Of a DNA stretch of 64,000 nt, positions 1 through 11,300 are shown piece by piece (positions within the stretch are counted from its first letter, which is position 1; every line of letters starts with the position of its first letter). This DNA comes from Gemmatimonadota bacterium (GTDB lineage Bacteria; Gemmatimonadota; Gemmatimonadetes; Gemmatimonadales; GWC2-71-9). Below the pieces are notes generated by a model, which saw only the letters and a list, made by a program, of their open reading frames with translations, did not search any database and was not told the origin of the DNA. The translations under genes were made by a program, and so were the position numbers. The stretch lies in the NCBI GenBank assembly GCA_025357945.1, contig JANYLJ010000008.1, forward strand, positions 1 through 64,000, written 5' to 3'.

Positions 1-1
1 C

Positions 2-2244
2 ACTGCCAACCTGCAGCATCCCCACATTCTCGGCCTGATCGATTCGGGAGAAGTGTCCGGGTTGCTCTGGTACGCGATGCCGTTCGTCGAAGGCGAAACA
101 TTGCGCGACCGGCTGCAGCGCGAAAAGCAGTTGCCCATTCCCGACGCCGTGCGCATCGCGACCGAGGTGGCCGGTGCGCTCGACTATGCCCATCGCCACG
201 GCGTGATCCATCGCGACATCAAGCCCGAGAACATCCTGCTCCACGACGGCAGCGCGCTGGTGGCCGACTTCGGCATCGCGCTGGCGGCGAGTACCGCCGG
301 CACCCGGATGACCGAAACCGGGATGTCGCTCGGCACGCCGCAGTACATGTCACCGGAACAGGCGATGGGCGAGCGCGAGATCACGGCGCGGAGCGACGTG
401 TATGCGCTGGGCCGTGTGACCTACGAAATGCTGGTGGGCGAGCCACCGTTCACCGGGCCCACCGCACAGGCGATCATCGCCCGGGTGATGACCGAAGATC
501 CGCGCGCGCTCACCGGCCAGCGGAAGACGATCCCGCCACATGTCGAAGCGGCCGTGTTCACCGCTCTCGAAAAGTTGCCAGCGGATCGATTCGCCACCGC
601 TGCCGACTTTGCGGCGGCACTCGCCAACCCGAACACGACAACGGCACGAACGAGCCTTCAGCCGGTGGTAATCATGGGACGGCGTGGCTGGCTGAACGTC
701 GCAGTGTTCGCCGTCGTTGCACTGATCGCCGGGGTGGCGATCGGCGGACGGCGCAGGGATCCCGGCAGCGTGGGCCGCGCCGACGTCGTCCGCGCCACGC
801 TCGCCCTCGGTGACAGCGCCGTGGTCCGGGCGATCGCCAACGTGCGGCTGGCAATCTCCCCGTCAGGCCGACGGATCGCCTTCATTGGCCCCGATGGAGC
901 GGATGCCGCGCTCTGGGTGCGGGACTTCAACCAGCCGACCGCCCACCCTCTCCCGGACACCAAGGGCGCCTTCGACCCGTTCTTTTCCCCTGACGGCGAA
1001 TCGATCGGATTCTTCACAGGGGGCGGTAACCAGACCGTCCTCAAGGTCATCGCCGTTACCGGCGGCGTCTCCCGCACCGTGGTGCAGGACTCCGTGTCAC
1101 CGTTTGGCGGTGCGGACTGGGGCGATGACGGCCAGATCTACTTCACGCACGTCGCCCGGGGCCTCGCGCGGGTGGCGTCCTCGGGTGGTATGGTGACCCG
1201 GATTTCACACCCGGACTCCAGCCACGGTGTGACGGAGCATGACTATCCTGACGTCCTGCCGGGTAGTCGCCGTGCCTTGGTGATGCTGTGGAAGGGCTCG
1301 ATCGCTTCGAATCACATCGGCGTGATCGACCTGGCCACGGGGGCGGTGACCGACCTGACTGCGGGATCCTACGCCCGCTATGTCGCCCCCGGCTTTCTGG
1401 CGATCGCCAGCGCGGACGGCAGGGTGCTGGCTGCCCGGTTCGATCCGCGTCAGGGGCGAATCACCGGAACGCCCGTGGTCATGCTGCAGGACGTCCAGCA
1501 GGAGAGCAGCAACGGTACCGTCGAGTTTGCTGTCTCGGCGACCGGCATCGTCGTGTACGAACCGAAGACCGGCGGCAATGATGGAATCGTCTGGGTGGAT
1601 CGCGGCGGCGGCCGGACGCCGGTGGACACCACGTTGAAGGGAGGGTTCCCGTTCGTGGCGCTGTCGCCCGATGGAACGCAGATCGCCGTGACCCGGGCCG
1701 AGTCGGGGGAGACCCAGATCTGGGTGAAGCAGCTGACGACGGGGGCCTTCAGCCGCCTGTCGTTCGACGTCGGCACTGCTGATCGACCGGTCTGGACACC
1801 CGACGGCCGCAAGGTCGCCTTCCTCGCCACCCGCAACAATCGCCGGACGGCCACTGGCTGGCGTACGTCTCGGAGGAATCTGGAGCGCCAGAGGTCTACG
1901 TACGGCCGTTCCCCAATGTCGACTCGGCACGATTCGCCATCTCGGTTGGCGGCGGCGTGGAGCCGCTGTGGCGGCGGGACGGCACCGAACTCTTCTACCG
2001 CAATCCGCGCGGCGCCATGTTCGCGGCTTCCGTCACCACCGATCGCCACTTCGAGCACGGCACCCCCAAGCTGCTCTTTTCCAGTCCCGGCCTGGCGCAG
2101 CAGCCGTATTTTCGCAGCTACGATGTGCACCCGGATGGCAAGCGGTTCCTCCTGGTGTCCTCCGGTGGTATCGATGCGAACAGTCTCAACATCATCTTCA
2201 ACTGGCGTGTAGAACTCGAGAAGCTCAAGGAAACGCCGCGGTGA
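2..2244 (+). pseudogene. Ser/Thr protein kinase with C-terminal PD40/TolB propeller, 5'-truncated by the window and frameshifted
   Basis: The reading frame is already open at base 2 (TANLQHPHILGLIDSG), so the start lies outside the window. Kinase motifs are clear: HRDIKPENIL, VADFGIA and the MSPEQA activation-loop end. A single transmembrane segment follows (bases about 685-750), then a beta-propeller of PD40/TolB type (repeated SPDG motifs) that should lie outside the cytoplasmic membrane. Near base 1840 the propeller leaves this frame. Coding sense continues in the +1-shifted frame (SPDGHWLAYVSEESG, EVYVRPFP, FNWRVELEKL) to the TGA at 2242-2244. The two propeller blades meet with almost no linker, so a deletion as well as a frameshift is likely. 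It is a close paralogue of the kinase at 5640. Either a decayed gene or a sequence error; the kinase part looks intact. Confidence 0.85.
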
Positions 2245-2341
2245 CCCCGGCATGCGATCGCCTGACCGCGGCGCTGGAATACCGGGTGAGCATTCCCGAA
2301 CCGGAACTACCTTGTTGATCTTCCCTGGCCGGAGTCTGTCG

Positions 2342-5300
2342 ATGCCGCGGTCGCCATTGCTATCCCTTCTCTTCCTTGGACTGCTGCCGGGGCCACTCAC
2401 CGCGCAATCCACGCGGCTGCTCCACCAACCGGACATCAGCGCGAAATACATCGCGTTCGCCTACGCCGGCGACATCTGGCTGGTACTGCGCGCCGGCGGC
2501 GACGCCCGGCGCGTGACGTCCTCGCCGGCGGTGGAGAAGGACCCGCACTTCTCGCCGGACGGCAAGTGGCTCGCCTTTACCGGCGAGTACGGCGGCAACG
2601 AAGACGTCTACGTCGTGCCGGTCGACAGCGGCACGCCGCGGCGACTGACCTGGCACCCGGGTCCCGACGAAGTGCGCGGCTGGACGCCGGATGGCCGGCG
2701 CATCGTCTTCATGTCGACGCGCACCGGCGTGCCGGACGCCGAGCCCCAGCTGTGGACCGTGGGGCTCACCGGCGGGCTTCCCGAGCGGCTTCCCGTACCG
2801 CGCGCACAAGCGGGAGCGATTTCCCCCGATGGTCAATCCGTGGCCTATCAGCTGGTGCGGCCATGGGAAACCGAAATGCGGAACTACCGTGGCGGTCAGA
2901 ACCAGCCGATCCGGGTCCTCGATCTGAAAACCGACTCGGTCATCAAACTGCCGTGGGTCGACAGCCGCGACCAGCAGCCAGTGTGGCTTGGCAACACGAT
3001 CTATTTCATCTCGGACCGGGATTGGACCAACAACCTCTGGGCCTACAACACCGGCACAGGTGCGCTCAAGCAGATCACCCACCACGCCGACTTCGACGTG
3101 GCGAGCGTCAACGCCGGCGCGGGCGCGGTGGCCTACGAACAGGCGGGCGACGTGCACGTGTATGATCCCGCCACTGGTGAGGACAGGACGATCACGATCC
3201 ACGTCACTGGCGACTTCCCGTGGGCGATGCCGCATGCCGTCGACGTGGCGAAGTCGCTCACCGCGCCGCAACTCTCGCCCACGGGCGTGCGGGCGTTGTT
3301 CGAGGGCCGCGGCGATATCTTCACGGTGCCGACCGACAAGGGAACCTGGCGCAACCTCACCCACTCGTCCGGCGTCGCGGACCGGGCACCGACCTGGTCG
3401 CCAGACGGCAAGCGCATCGCGTGGTTCAGCGATGCTTCCGGCGAGTATCAGCTCATGGTCGGCGACCAGGACGGGTTCGCGCCACCACGCGCATACTCCC
3501 TCGAACATCCGAGCTTTGTGCATGAGCCGGCGTGGTCTCCCGACGGCAAGCGGATGCTGTTCACGGACGCGGAGATGAACCTTCAGGTGCTCGATCTCGC
3601 GACCGGAAAGGAGACGCACGTCGACCAGGACAACTACACCTGGCCCAACCGCAACATGGGTCCTGCCTGGTCGCCGGACTCACGCTGGATTGCGTACACC
3701 AAACGGCTCAAGGGATCGCAGTTCCACGCCGTCTTCGTGTACCATCTGGCCGACGGCACGACGCATCAGCTGACCGACGGCCTCGCCGACGTTGTCGACC
3801 CGGCCTGGGACAGGAGCGGCAAGTATCTCCTCTTCCTGGCGTCGACCGACTTCGCGCTGAATTCGGGCTGGCTCGACATGAGCTCCTACGAACGGCCGGT
3901 CCGCCGCGGGGTGTACCTCGCGGTGCTGTCGAAGCGCGACCCGTCGCCGCTGCTCGCCGAAACCGGCGACGAACCGGGCGACAGCGCCAGGAACGCCAAA
4001 GCGGACAGCGCAACGAAAGCCAAGGCCGACAGCGCCTCACGGCATACCGTGCGAGACTCTGCCACGGTGCACATCGACCTTGACGGCATCTCACAGCGCA
4101 TCCTCGCGCTCGACGTGCCGAGCCGGGACTACGACGCGCTTGAGGCCGGCATTGCGGGTCAGTTTTTCTATGTCGAGCGCATTCCCAATCGAGCGGACGT
4201 GTTGCACCGCTACGACCTCACGAAGCGCAAGGTGATCGATTTCGTTCCGGCCGCAGCGGCGGGATTCGCGCTGGCCTTCGACGGCAAGAAGCTGTTGTAC
4301 CAAGGGGCGGAACCCACGGGCCAACCAAGCGGGCAATGGCTGGTGGTCGATGCCGCTGGCGAACCACCGCAGCCGGGCCATGGCGCGCTGGCGACTCAGG
4401 CCCTCAGGATCGATCTCGATCCATTGGCGGAATGGCGTCAGATCTTCAACGAAGCGTGGCGCATCGAGCGGGACTACCTGTACGTCGCGAATATGCACGG
4501 CGCGGACTGGCCGGCCTTGAAGAAGAAGTACGAGGTTTTCCTCCCGGCGGTGCGCCACCGCGCCGATCTCACTCAACTGTTGAGCGAAATGCAGGGCGAA
4601 CTCACGGTGGGCCACAGTTTTGTGGGTGCCGGTGACCTGCCCAGGGTCGACTCGCGCCAGGTCGGGCTCCTGGGCGCCGACCTCGAGGTTGCCCAGGGAC
4701 GCTATCGCATCAAGAAGATCTTCGGTGGCGAGAACTGGAATCCCGACCTGCAGGCGCCGCTTTCCGCGCCGGGAGTGAATGTCCGCGAGGGTGACTACAT
4801 CCTGGCGGTCAACGGTCGCGACCTGACTGCGACCGAGAATCCGTATGAGTTTTTTGTCGGCACTGCGGGCCAGCAAATCGAGCTCCGGATCAACGAACGG
4901 CCCACGGTCGATGGGTCACGCCTGATCACTGTAGTCCCGATCGCGAACGATGCCGGGCTGCGCACCCGCGACTGGATCGAGTCCAACCGTCGCAAGGTGG
5001 ACTCACTGTCCGGTGGCAAGCTCGCCTATGTCTATGTGCCCAACACCGGCGAGGGAGGGTACGCCAGCTTCAACCGTTACTACTTCGCCCAACAGGACAA
5101 GCAGGGGGCGGTGATCGACGAGCGGTTCAATCACGGTGGCAGCATCGCCGATTACATGGTCGACATCATGAACCGCCAGCTGCACGGCTACTTCAACCAG
5201 CGGCTCGGCGACCACTATGAGGCAGTTACCGCTCCGGCCGCGGCGATCTGGGGGCCCAAGGTCCTGATCATCAACGAGATGAGCGGCTCCGGCGGCGACA

Positions 5301-5647
5301 TGTTCCCCTACATGTTCCGTCAACTCGGCATCGGGCCGTTGATCGGTACCCGGACGTGGGGCGGTCTGGTGGGCTGGGGCGGTGAGCCGCGGCTGATCGA
5401 CGGTGGCTTCATCTCCGCCCCCAGCACCGGGTTCTACAACCCGGCCGGCCAGTGGGACGTCGAGAACAAGGGCGTCGCGCCCGACATCGAGGTGGAGGAG
5501 AACCCGGCCGCGCAGCTCGCCGGCCACGACCCGCAGCTCGAGCGCGCCGTGGCCGAAGCGCTCCGGTTGCTGCGCGAGCACCCGCCCGCGCTCAAGCCCC
5601 AGCCCGCACCGCCGGACCGCGTGCATCCGGGAAAGCCCGGTGGCTGA
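2342..5647 (+). CDS. Tricorn protease homologue (S41-type serine protease with N-terminal propellers)
   Basis: Predicted 1101 aa, close to archaeal tricorn. The start is the ATG at 2342, giving the signal peptide MPRSPLLSLLFLGLLPG...AQ; the upstream in-frame ATG at 2252 would put a polar leader before it. Residues about 25-600 are repeated PD40 beta-propeller blades (SPDGKW, SPDGKRI). A core domain, a PDZ domain (about 800-870) and an S41 catalytic domain follow. The likely nucleophile is Ser983 in the SGSGGD motif, with His758 (TVGHSF) as the partner histidine, as in the tricorn family. The signal peptide implies periplasmic or exported action on oligopeptides, unlike cytosolic archaeal tricorn. 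An Asp/Lys/Ala-rich linker (about 550-575) interrupts the propeller region. It overlaps the following kinase by 8 bases, so the two are probably co-translated. Confidence 0.93.
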   Translation: MPRSPLLSLLFLGLLPGPLTAQSTRLLHQPDISAKYIAFAYAGDIWLVLRAGGDARRVTSSPAVEKDPHFSPDGKWLAFTGEYGGNEDVYVVPVDSGTPRRLTWHPGPDEVRGWTPDGRRIVFMSTRTGVPDAEPQLWTVGLTGGLPERLPVPRAQAGAISPDGQSVAYQLVRPWETEMRNYRGGQNQPIRVLDLKTDSVIKLPWVDSRDQQPVWLGNTIYFISDRDWTNNLWAYNTGTGALKQITHHADFDVASVNAGAGAVAYEQAGDVHVYDPATGEDRTITIHVTGDFPWAMPHAVDVAKSLTAPQLSPTGVRALFEGRGDIFTVPTDKGTWRNLTHSSGVADRAPTWSPDGKRIAWFSDASGEYQLMVGDQDGFAPPRAYSLEHPSFVHEPAWSPDGKRMLFTDAEMNLQVLDLATGKETHVDQDNYTWPNRNMGPAWSPDSRWIAYTKRLKGSQFHAVFVYHLADGTTHQLTDGLADVVDPAWDRSGKYLLFLASTDFALNSGWLDMSSYERPVRRGVYLAVLSKRDPSPLLAETGDEPGDSARNAKADSATKAKADSASRHTVRDSATVHIDLDGISQRILALDVPSRDYDALEAGIAGQFFYVERIPNRADVLHRYDLTKRKVIDFVPAAAAGFALAFDGKKLLYQGAEPTGQPSGQWLVVDAAGEPPQPGHGALATQALRIDLDPLAEWRQIFNEAWRIERDYLYVANMHGADWPALKKKYEVFLPAVRHRADLTQLLSEMQGELTVGHSFVGAGDLPRVDSRQVGLLGADLEVAQGRYRIKKIFGGENWNPDLQAPLSAPGVNVREGDYILAVNGRDLTATENPYEFFVGTAGQQIELRINERPTVDGSRLITVVPIANDAGLRTRDWIESNRRKVDSLSGGKLAYVYVPNTGEGGYASFNRYYFAQQDKQGAVIDERFNHGGSIADYMVDIMNRQLHGYFNQRLGDHYEAVTAPAAAIWGPKVLIINEMSGSGGDMFPYMFRQLGIGPLIGTRTWGGLVGWGGEPRLIDGGFISAPSTGFYNPAGQWDVENKGVAPDIEVEENPAAQLAGHDPQLERAVAEALRLLREHPPALKPQPAPPDRVHPGKPGG

Positions 5648-8273
5648 GCCGTCGGCGCCGCTCATGGCAAGCCTGGCCGACCGCTATCGACTCGAGCGCG
5701 AGCTCGGTGCCGGTGGCATGGCCACGGTCTATCTCGCGCACGACCTCAAGCACGACCGCAAGGTGGCGGTGAAGGTGCTGCGGCCCGAACTCGCTGCGGT
5801 CATCGGCGCCGAGCGGTTTCTCGCTGAGATCAAGACCACGGCAAACCTGCAACACCCGCACATCCTGTCGCTTTTCGATTCCGGTACCGTTGACGGCACC
5901 GTGTTCTATGTCATGCCGTTCGTCGACGGTGAATCATTGCGTGATCGGCTCACGCGCGAGAAGCAGTTGCCGATCGACGACGCACTCAGGATTGCGCGGG
6001 AAGTCGCTGACGCACTGCAGTACGCCCACGAACACGGCGTGATCCATCGAGACATCAAGCCGGAGAACATCCTGCTGCAGGGCGGGCACGCCCAGGTTGC
6101 CGATTTCGGCATCGCGCTCGCCGCCGCCAGGACCGGTGGCGCCCGGATGACGGAAACCGGGATGTCGCTCGGCACGCCGCAGTACATGAGTCCGGAACAG
6201 GCGATGGGTGAGCGCGACCTTGACGCGCGCACCGATGTGTACGCGCTGGGGTGCGTGACGTACGAGATGCTGGCTGGCGAACCTCCGTTCACCGGGCCGA
6301 CCGCACAGGCGATCGTGGCGAAGGTGGTGACCGAGGCGGCGCCGTCAGTGCGCAGCAAGCGCGCCACGGTGCCTGAGCATGTCGACGACGCGATCCAGAC
6401 CGCACTGCAAAAAACTCCCGCCGATCGCTTCCGGACCGCCACCGAGTTTGCCGCCGCGCTGGCGATGGCGACCGCAACGACACGGCGTACGTTCGCGCCA
6501 CCACGCCACACTTCTTCACGACGCCTGTTGCTGGTTGTGACGGGAATCGCTACCGTGGTCGCGCTCGCCGCCTTCGTTCTCGGCGGTCGCCTGCTCGGCG
6601 GGCGCAGTGCGCCCCCGCTGGTCTTCGGCCGTGCCACGCACGCCACCTGGGATCCCGGGCTCGAAATCACGCCGGCGATGTCGCCGGACGGAAAATCGGT
6701 GGCGTATGCTGCGGGACCGATCGTCAATATGCAGGTCATGGTCCGGCCGGTGGGCGAAGGCCGCGCCGTGCGGCTCACCGGCGACACCACTGCCGCGGCG
6801 ACCGATCCGCAATGGTCGCCCGATGGGTCGCGCGTCCTCTTCCTGTCGCGCGGCGGCGTGTTCAGTGCGCCGGCTGGCGGCGGACCGGCCCGGCCGGAAT
6901 TACCCGGCTACCCGGACGCGCCGATCACATCGGCCGCGTGGTCGCCCGACGGCACACGACTGGCGTTTACGCGCGGCGATTCGTTGTTCGTCCGCGAGCG
7001 CGACGGGACCGCGCGCGCGCTGGCCCGCACGGTCGGGCCGCGGCTCTGCACCTGGTCGCCCCAGGGGACATTCGTCGCCTGCGCCTCGGGGAACCCCAGC
7101 TACTCGACACCGGAGAACTTATTCGGCAACAAGTCGCCGAGCCGGATCGTGCTCTGCCGCGTGCGGGACGGCGTGTTGACGACCGTGACCGACTCCCTCT
7201 CGCTCAACCACAGCCCGGCGTGGTCGGCCGACGGGCGCTGGCTCTATTTCGTTTCTGATCGGAATGGACCACGCGACATCTATGGCGTGCCGATCACGGC
7301 CGACGGACGCGCTGGCGGCCCGACGATCCGCCTCACTACGGGACTCGGCCCGCACACCATCTCGCTCTCGGCCAATGGCGCGCGGCTGGCGTACTCCCAT
7401 TACACATCGCAAACCAGTATCTGGTCGCTGCCGATCCCGCTGAATCCGCCCGTCACGACGGCCACCGCGACCCGAGTCACCAGTGCCAACGAGGTCATCG
7501 AATCGATCGCTGTATCGCCCGACGGAAAGTGGTTGTTGTACGATTCCGATCTCGCTGGCAACGACGACATCTTCCGCATGCCGCTCGCCGGCGGCGAGCC
7601 GGAACAGCTCACCACGGACCCGGCTGACGATTTCGCTCCGGCCGCATCGCCCGACGGCAAGGAAATCGCGTTCCATTCCTGGCGTTCAGGGGGATCGCGC
7701 GAAATTTATGTGATGCGGCTCGATGGCGGTGGCGTGCAGCAAGTCACGCATTCACCGCGGCAGGAAGCGGGGCCGAATTGGTCGCCGGACGGCAACGCGC
7801 TCGTCTTCACTGACATCGCGACTATGGGGGTCTGGACCGTGCGCCGCAACGCTGCCGGTCAATGGGGAGAGGCGAAGCAGCTGAGTGTGAGCGGCTTCCT
7901 GCCCCATTGGTCTCCCGACGGCCACTCGATTGCCTTCGTCTCGACGCTCACGGGCGGGAGTCTCAAGATCATCCCGGCGGATTCGGGCGCCGAACGCACC
8001 GTCGTGGACGCATCCGCCACAGGAGCGCCATGGGTTGAATGGCCCGTCTGGGGAAGGAACGGGCTGATTTACTTCACCAGGCATGACACTCGAGGGAATG
8101 CATCGATCTGGTCTGTCCCGGCGGCCGGCGGGACACCCCGGCTCATGGTACGATTCGATCCGGTGCTTCACCCCACATTCCGCAGCATTTTGGCGGTGGG
8201 AAACGGACGCTTCTTTTTCCCGAGCGAGGCACGCGAGAGCGACATCTGGGTGATGGAGATCAAGAATCGCTAA
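5640..8273 (+). CDS. Transmembrane Ser/Thr protein kinase with PD40/TolB beta-propeller sensor
   Basis: About 877 aa. The chosen start is GTG 5640, overlapping the tricorn stop (GTGGCTGA); ATG 5664 (MASLADRYRLERELG) is the alternative. The kinase domain (about 15-280) is complete: GAGGMATV loop, VAVKVL lysine, HRDIKPENIL catalytic loop, VADFGIA and MSPEQA. A hydrophobic helix (LLLVVTGIATVVALAAFVLGG region) separates it from an extracytoplasmic propeller with many SPDG blades (SPDGKSVAYA, SPDGSRVLFLS, SPDGKEIAFHS). The architecture fits PknB-like receptors in which the propeller senses an external ligand and the kinase signals inside; the ligand is unknown. Its position inside a peptidase cluster suggests a link with peptide degradation. 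The frameshifted gene at the window start is a paralogue. Confidence 0.93.
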   Translation: MAEPSAPLMASLADRYRLERELGAGGMATVYLAHDLKHDRKVAVKVLRPELAAVIGAERFLAEIKTTANLQHPHILSLFDSGTVDGTVFYVMPFVDGESLRDRLTREKQLPIDDALRIAREVADALQYAHEHGVIHRDIKPENILLQGGHAQVADFGIALAAARTGGARMTETGMSLGTPQYMSPEQAMGERDLDARTDVYALGCVTYEMLAGEPPFTGPTAQAIVAKVVTEAAPSVRSKRATVPEHVDDAIQTALQKTPADRFRTATEFAAALAMATATTRRTFAPPRHTSSRRLLLVVTGIATVVALAAFVLGGRLLGGRSAPPLVFGRATHATWDPGLEITPAMSPDGKSVAYAAGPIVNMQVMVRPVGEGRAVRLTGDTTAAATDPQWSPDGSRVLFLSRGGVFSAPAGGGPARPELPGYPDAPITSAAWSPDGTRLAFTRGDSLFVRERDGTARALARTVGPRLCTWSPQGTFVACASGNPSYSTPENLFGNKSPSRIVLCRVRDGVLTTVTDSLSLNHSPAWSADGRWLYFVSDRNGPRDIYGVPITADGRAGGPTIRLTTGLGPHTISLSANGARLAYSHYTSQTSIWSLPIPLNPPVTTATATRVTSANEVIESIAVSPDGKWLLYDSDLAGNDDIFRMPLAGGEPEQLTTDPADDFAPAASPDGKEIAFHSWRSGGSREIYVMRLDGGGVQQVTHSPRQEAGPNWSPDGNALVFTDIATMGVWTVRRNAAGQWGEAKQLSVSGFLPHWSPDGHSIAFVSTLTGGSLKIIPADSGAERTVVDASATGAPWVEWPVWGRNGLIYFTRHDTRGNASIWSVPAAGGTPRLMVRFDPVLHPTFRSILAVGNGRFFFPSEARESDIWVMEIKNR

Positions 8274-8351
8274 GCGCGTGTTGTGATATATTTTACCCTT
8301 CCCACGGCAGCACTGCCCGGCCACATCACCTCACGACAGGCCCCGAGATTC

Positions 8352-11300
8352 ATGACGAACCGTACCTCCGGCCTCACCCGACTTGTCGTCGCGGCGGCGC
8401 TGATCGCCACACCGGCCGCGCTGACAGCCCAGCGAGCGCCCTCCCGATCCCGCCAGCTGACCGATGCCGAACTGGCAAATGCCAAACCGGGGCCCGATCC
8501 ACGCCAGCCGATCGACACCCAGTACACACGGAAGATCAAGGAATACACGACGCAACCGTATTTCCTGTCGCCGATTGTGGACTACATGCCGGCGTCCAAG
8601 ACGGTGCCCACGCCGACAAAGGTGCTCGGCGACATCGCTGGCGCACCGGGCAAGTTGCCGTACTCGGCGGAGGTCTACGAGTACATGCGACTACTGGCGC
8701 AGGCAACGCCACGGGTGAAGGTGTTCTCAATCGGGACGACCGAGGAAGGCCGCGAGATGATCGCCGTCGCGATCGCCTCCGAACAGCTCATGGCGAAGCT
8801 CGATGCCAACAAGGCCGACCTCGCCCGGCTGGCCGATCCCCGCACGATCAACATGAACGACGCCCTCGCTGACTCGATCGCCAGGCGCGCGGCACCGGTC
8901 TACTACATCACCGGCACGATTCACTCCACCGAAGCCGGCGCGCCGACCGCGATGATGGAAATGGCCTATCGCCTCGCCGTCGACGAGAGCCCGTACATCC
9001 GCAACATCCGCGAGCACATGATCACGCTGATCACGCCGATCGTCGAGGTCGACGGCCGTGATCGCGTCGTCGATCTCTACGAATACAAGAAAAAGCACCC
9101 GAACGACATCGTTCCCGGGGCGATCTACTGGGGCAAGTACGTCCAGCACGACAACAACCGCGACGCGATGGCGCTCACGCTCAAGCTCTCCACCAACGTG
9201 CTCGACACCTATCTCGGCTGGAACGCGCAGGTGCTGCATGATCTGCACGAGTCGGTGGCATTCCTCTACGACAACACGATTGGCGACGGGCCATACAATG
9301 CCTGGGTCGATCCGATCCTGACCAACGAATGGCAGATGCTCGGCTGGAACAACGTCAATGAGATGACGCGGTGGGGGATGCCCGGCGTGTTCGCGTTCGG
9401 CACCTTCGATACCTGGTCACCGGGCTACCTGATGTTCATGGCGGCGACCCATAATGGCATCAGCCGCCTGTACGAGACGTTCGGCAATGGCGGCACTGCC
9501 GAGACGCAGGATCGCACCCTCGGCGCGAATGAGACCTCGCGGACCTGGTACCGGCAGAATCCGGCGTTGTCGCGCGTGCGCTGGTCGCTCCGCAACAACA
9601 ACAACTATGAGATGACCGGCATCCTCCTCTCCGAGAACTACTTCGCCACCAACCGGGTCTATTTCCTGCGGAACTTCTACGAGAAGAGCAAGCGCTCGAT
9701 CCTGAAGGCGCAAACCGAAGGGCCGGCGGCGTACGTGTTTTCGGCCGCGGACCCGCGCCCCGGCTCGCAGGCCGAGTTGCTGCGCGTGCTCCAGCGGCAG
9801 CATGTCGAGATCTCGCGCGCAACGGTCGCGTTCACCGCCAACCTTCCGGTCCGTCAGGTGGCGCCCGGCCGCGCGGCCGGTACGGCCGCTGGCCGCGGTG
9901 GCACAGACACCACGGTGACCGCACCGGTGGTCGCGCCACCGACGCGGGACTTCGCCGCTGGCAGCTACATCGTGCGAATGGACCAACCCTACTCGCGCAT
10001 CGCCGACGCATTACTCGACTATCAGTACTGGGCGCCGAACGATCCGCAAAAGAACCCGTACGATGACACCGGGTGGACCTTTCCCGAGAATTTCGGCGTG
10101 CAGGCGGTACGGATCACTGATCCCAAGGTGCTGGAAACACCAATGACGAAGGTCGTTGGTGAACTGAAAGCCGCCGGCGGCGCGAGTGGGGTTGGCACCA
10201 TCTTCGCGATCAACCACGACGCGGATAACGCCCTCATCACGCTCAGGTACCGGCTGAAGAACGCTGACATCCAGATGGCCGAGGAGCCGTTCGAGTCCGC
10301 GGGCCAGAAGTTCAGCCCCGGTTCATTCGTCATCAGCGGTGTTCCGCAGGCCAATCTCGACAAGACGACCGCCGAGTTGGGCCTCAGGGCGTACGCCATC
10401 GCCGCCGCGCCGACCGTGAAGATGCATCCGGCGCGCGCAGCGCGCGTGGCGATCCTGCACTCATGGACCAGCACGCAAGCCGAAGGCTGGTGGCGTCAGG
10501 CGTTCGATGTGTACGGCGTTCCGTTCGACTACGTCGATCCGGCGTTCGTCGGCACGACGACCGACCTCAGGGCCAAGTATGACGTGATTGTCGCCGGACC
10601 GGGGATCAGCCAGAATGCGGTCGATGGCATCGCGATGTATCGCAACGCCGAGCCGTGGAGGAATTCTCCGGACACGCCGAACATCGGGACCTACGCACAG
10701 ACGGACGACATCCGCGCCGGCATGCAGTTGGAAGGGCTGATTAACATCCGCAACTTTGTGCAACGTGGCGGCGTCGTTGTCGCGGCCACCGGCAGCGCGG
10801 ATTTCCTGATTGCCAACAACCTCGCGAAGGGTGCCACGTCCACGCGTCCTGGTGCCGCCACGCGGGTGGTCGGCTCGCTCTTGCGCACGACTGTCGCCGA
10901 CACGGCCAGCCCGATCATGTATGGCGTGCCGACCGCCCTGGCCGTCTACAGTGATCGTGGCGAAAGCTTCAACGCCGACGGTGGCGGTGCTGGCGGACGT
11001 GGCGGTGGTGGCGGCGGCGGAGCAGCGCCAGCCGGCGCCGGTGGACGGGGCGGCGCCGGCAACACCCGGACGACCGGCCGTGGCACACCGGATGACCCCG
11101 ACGTGGTGCAGGGCCGCCCGGCCGGCGTCGGCAACGAACCGGCATTGCCGCCGCTGCCGGGTGACTCCACCGGCGGTGGTGATGCTGGTGGTGCTGGTCG
11201 TGGTCGCGGTAGTGGCATCACCGTGCCGCCAGAGCTCCGGCCGCGGCCGCTGCTGCGTTTCGAGACCCAGGACAAGTTGCTCGTGTCGGGCTTGCTCGAC

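Noticed and set aside
1205-1930. Minus-strand ORFs across the first kinase gene
   Set aside because: Arg/Pro-rich frames typical of GC-rich shadows.
5403-5639. N-terminal extension of the second kinase
   Set aside because: It runs in another frame over the conserved C-terminus of the tricorn gene and has no kinase character.
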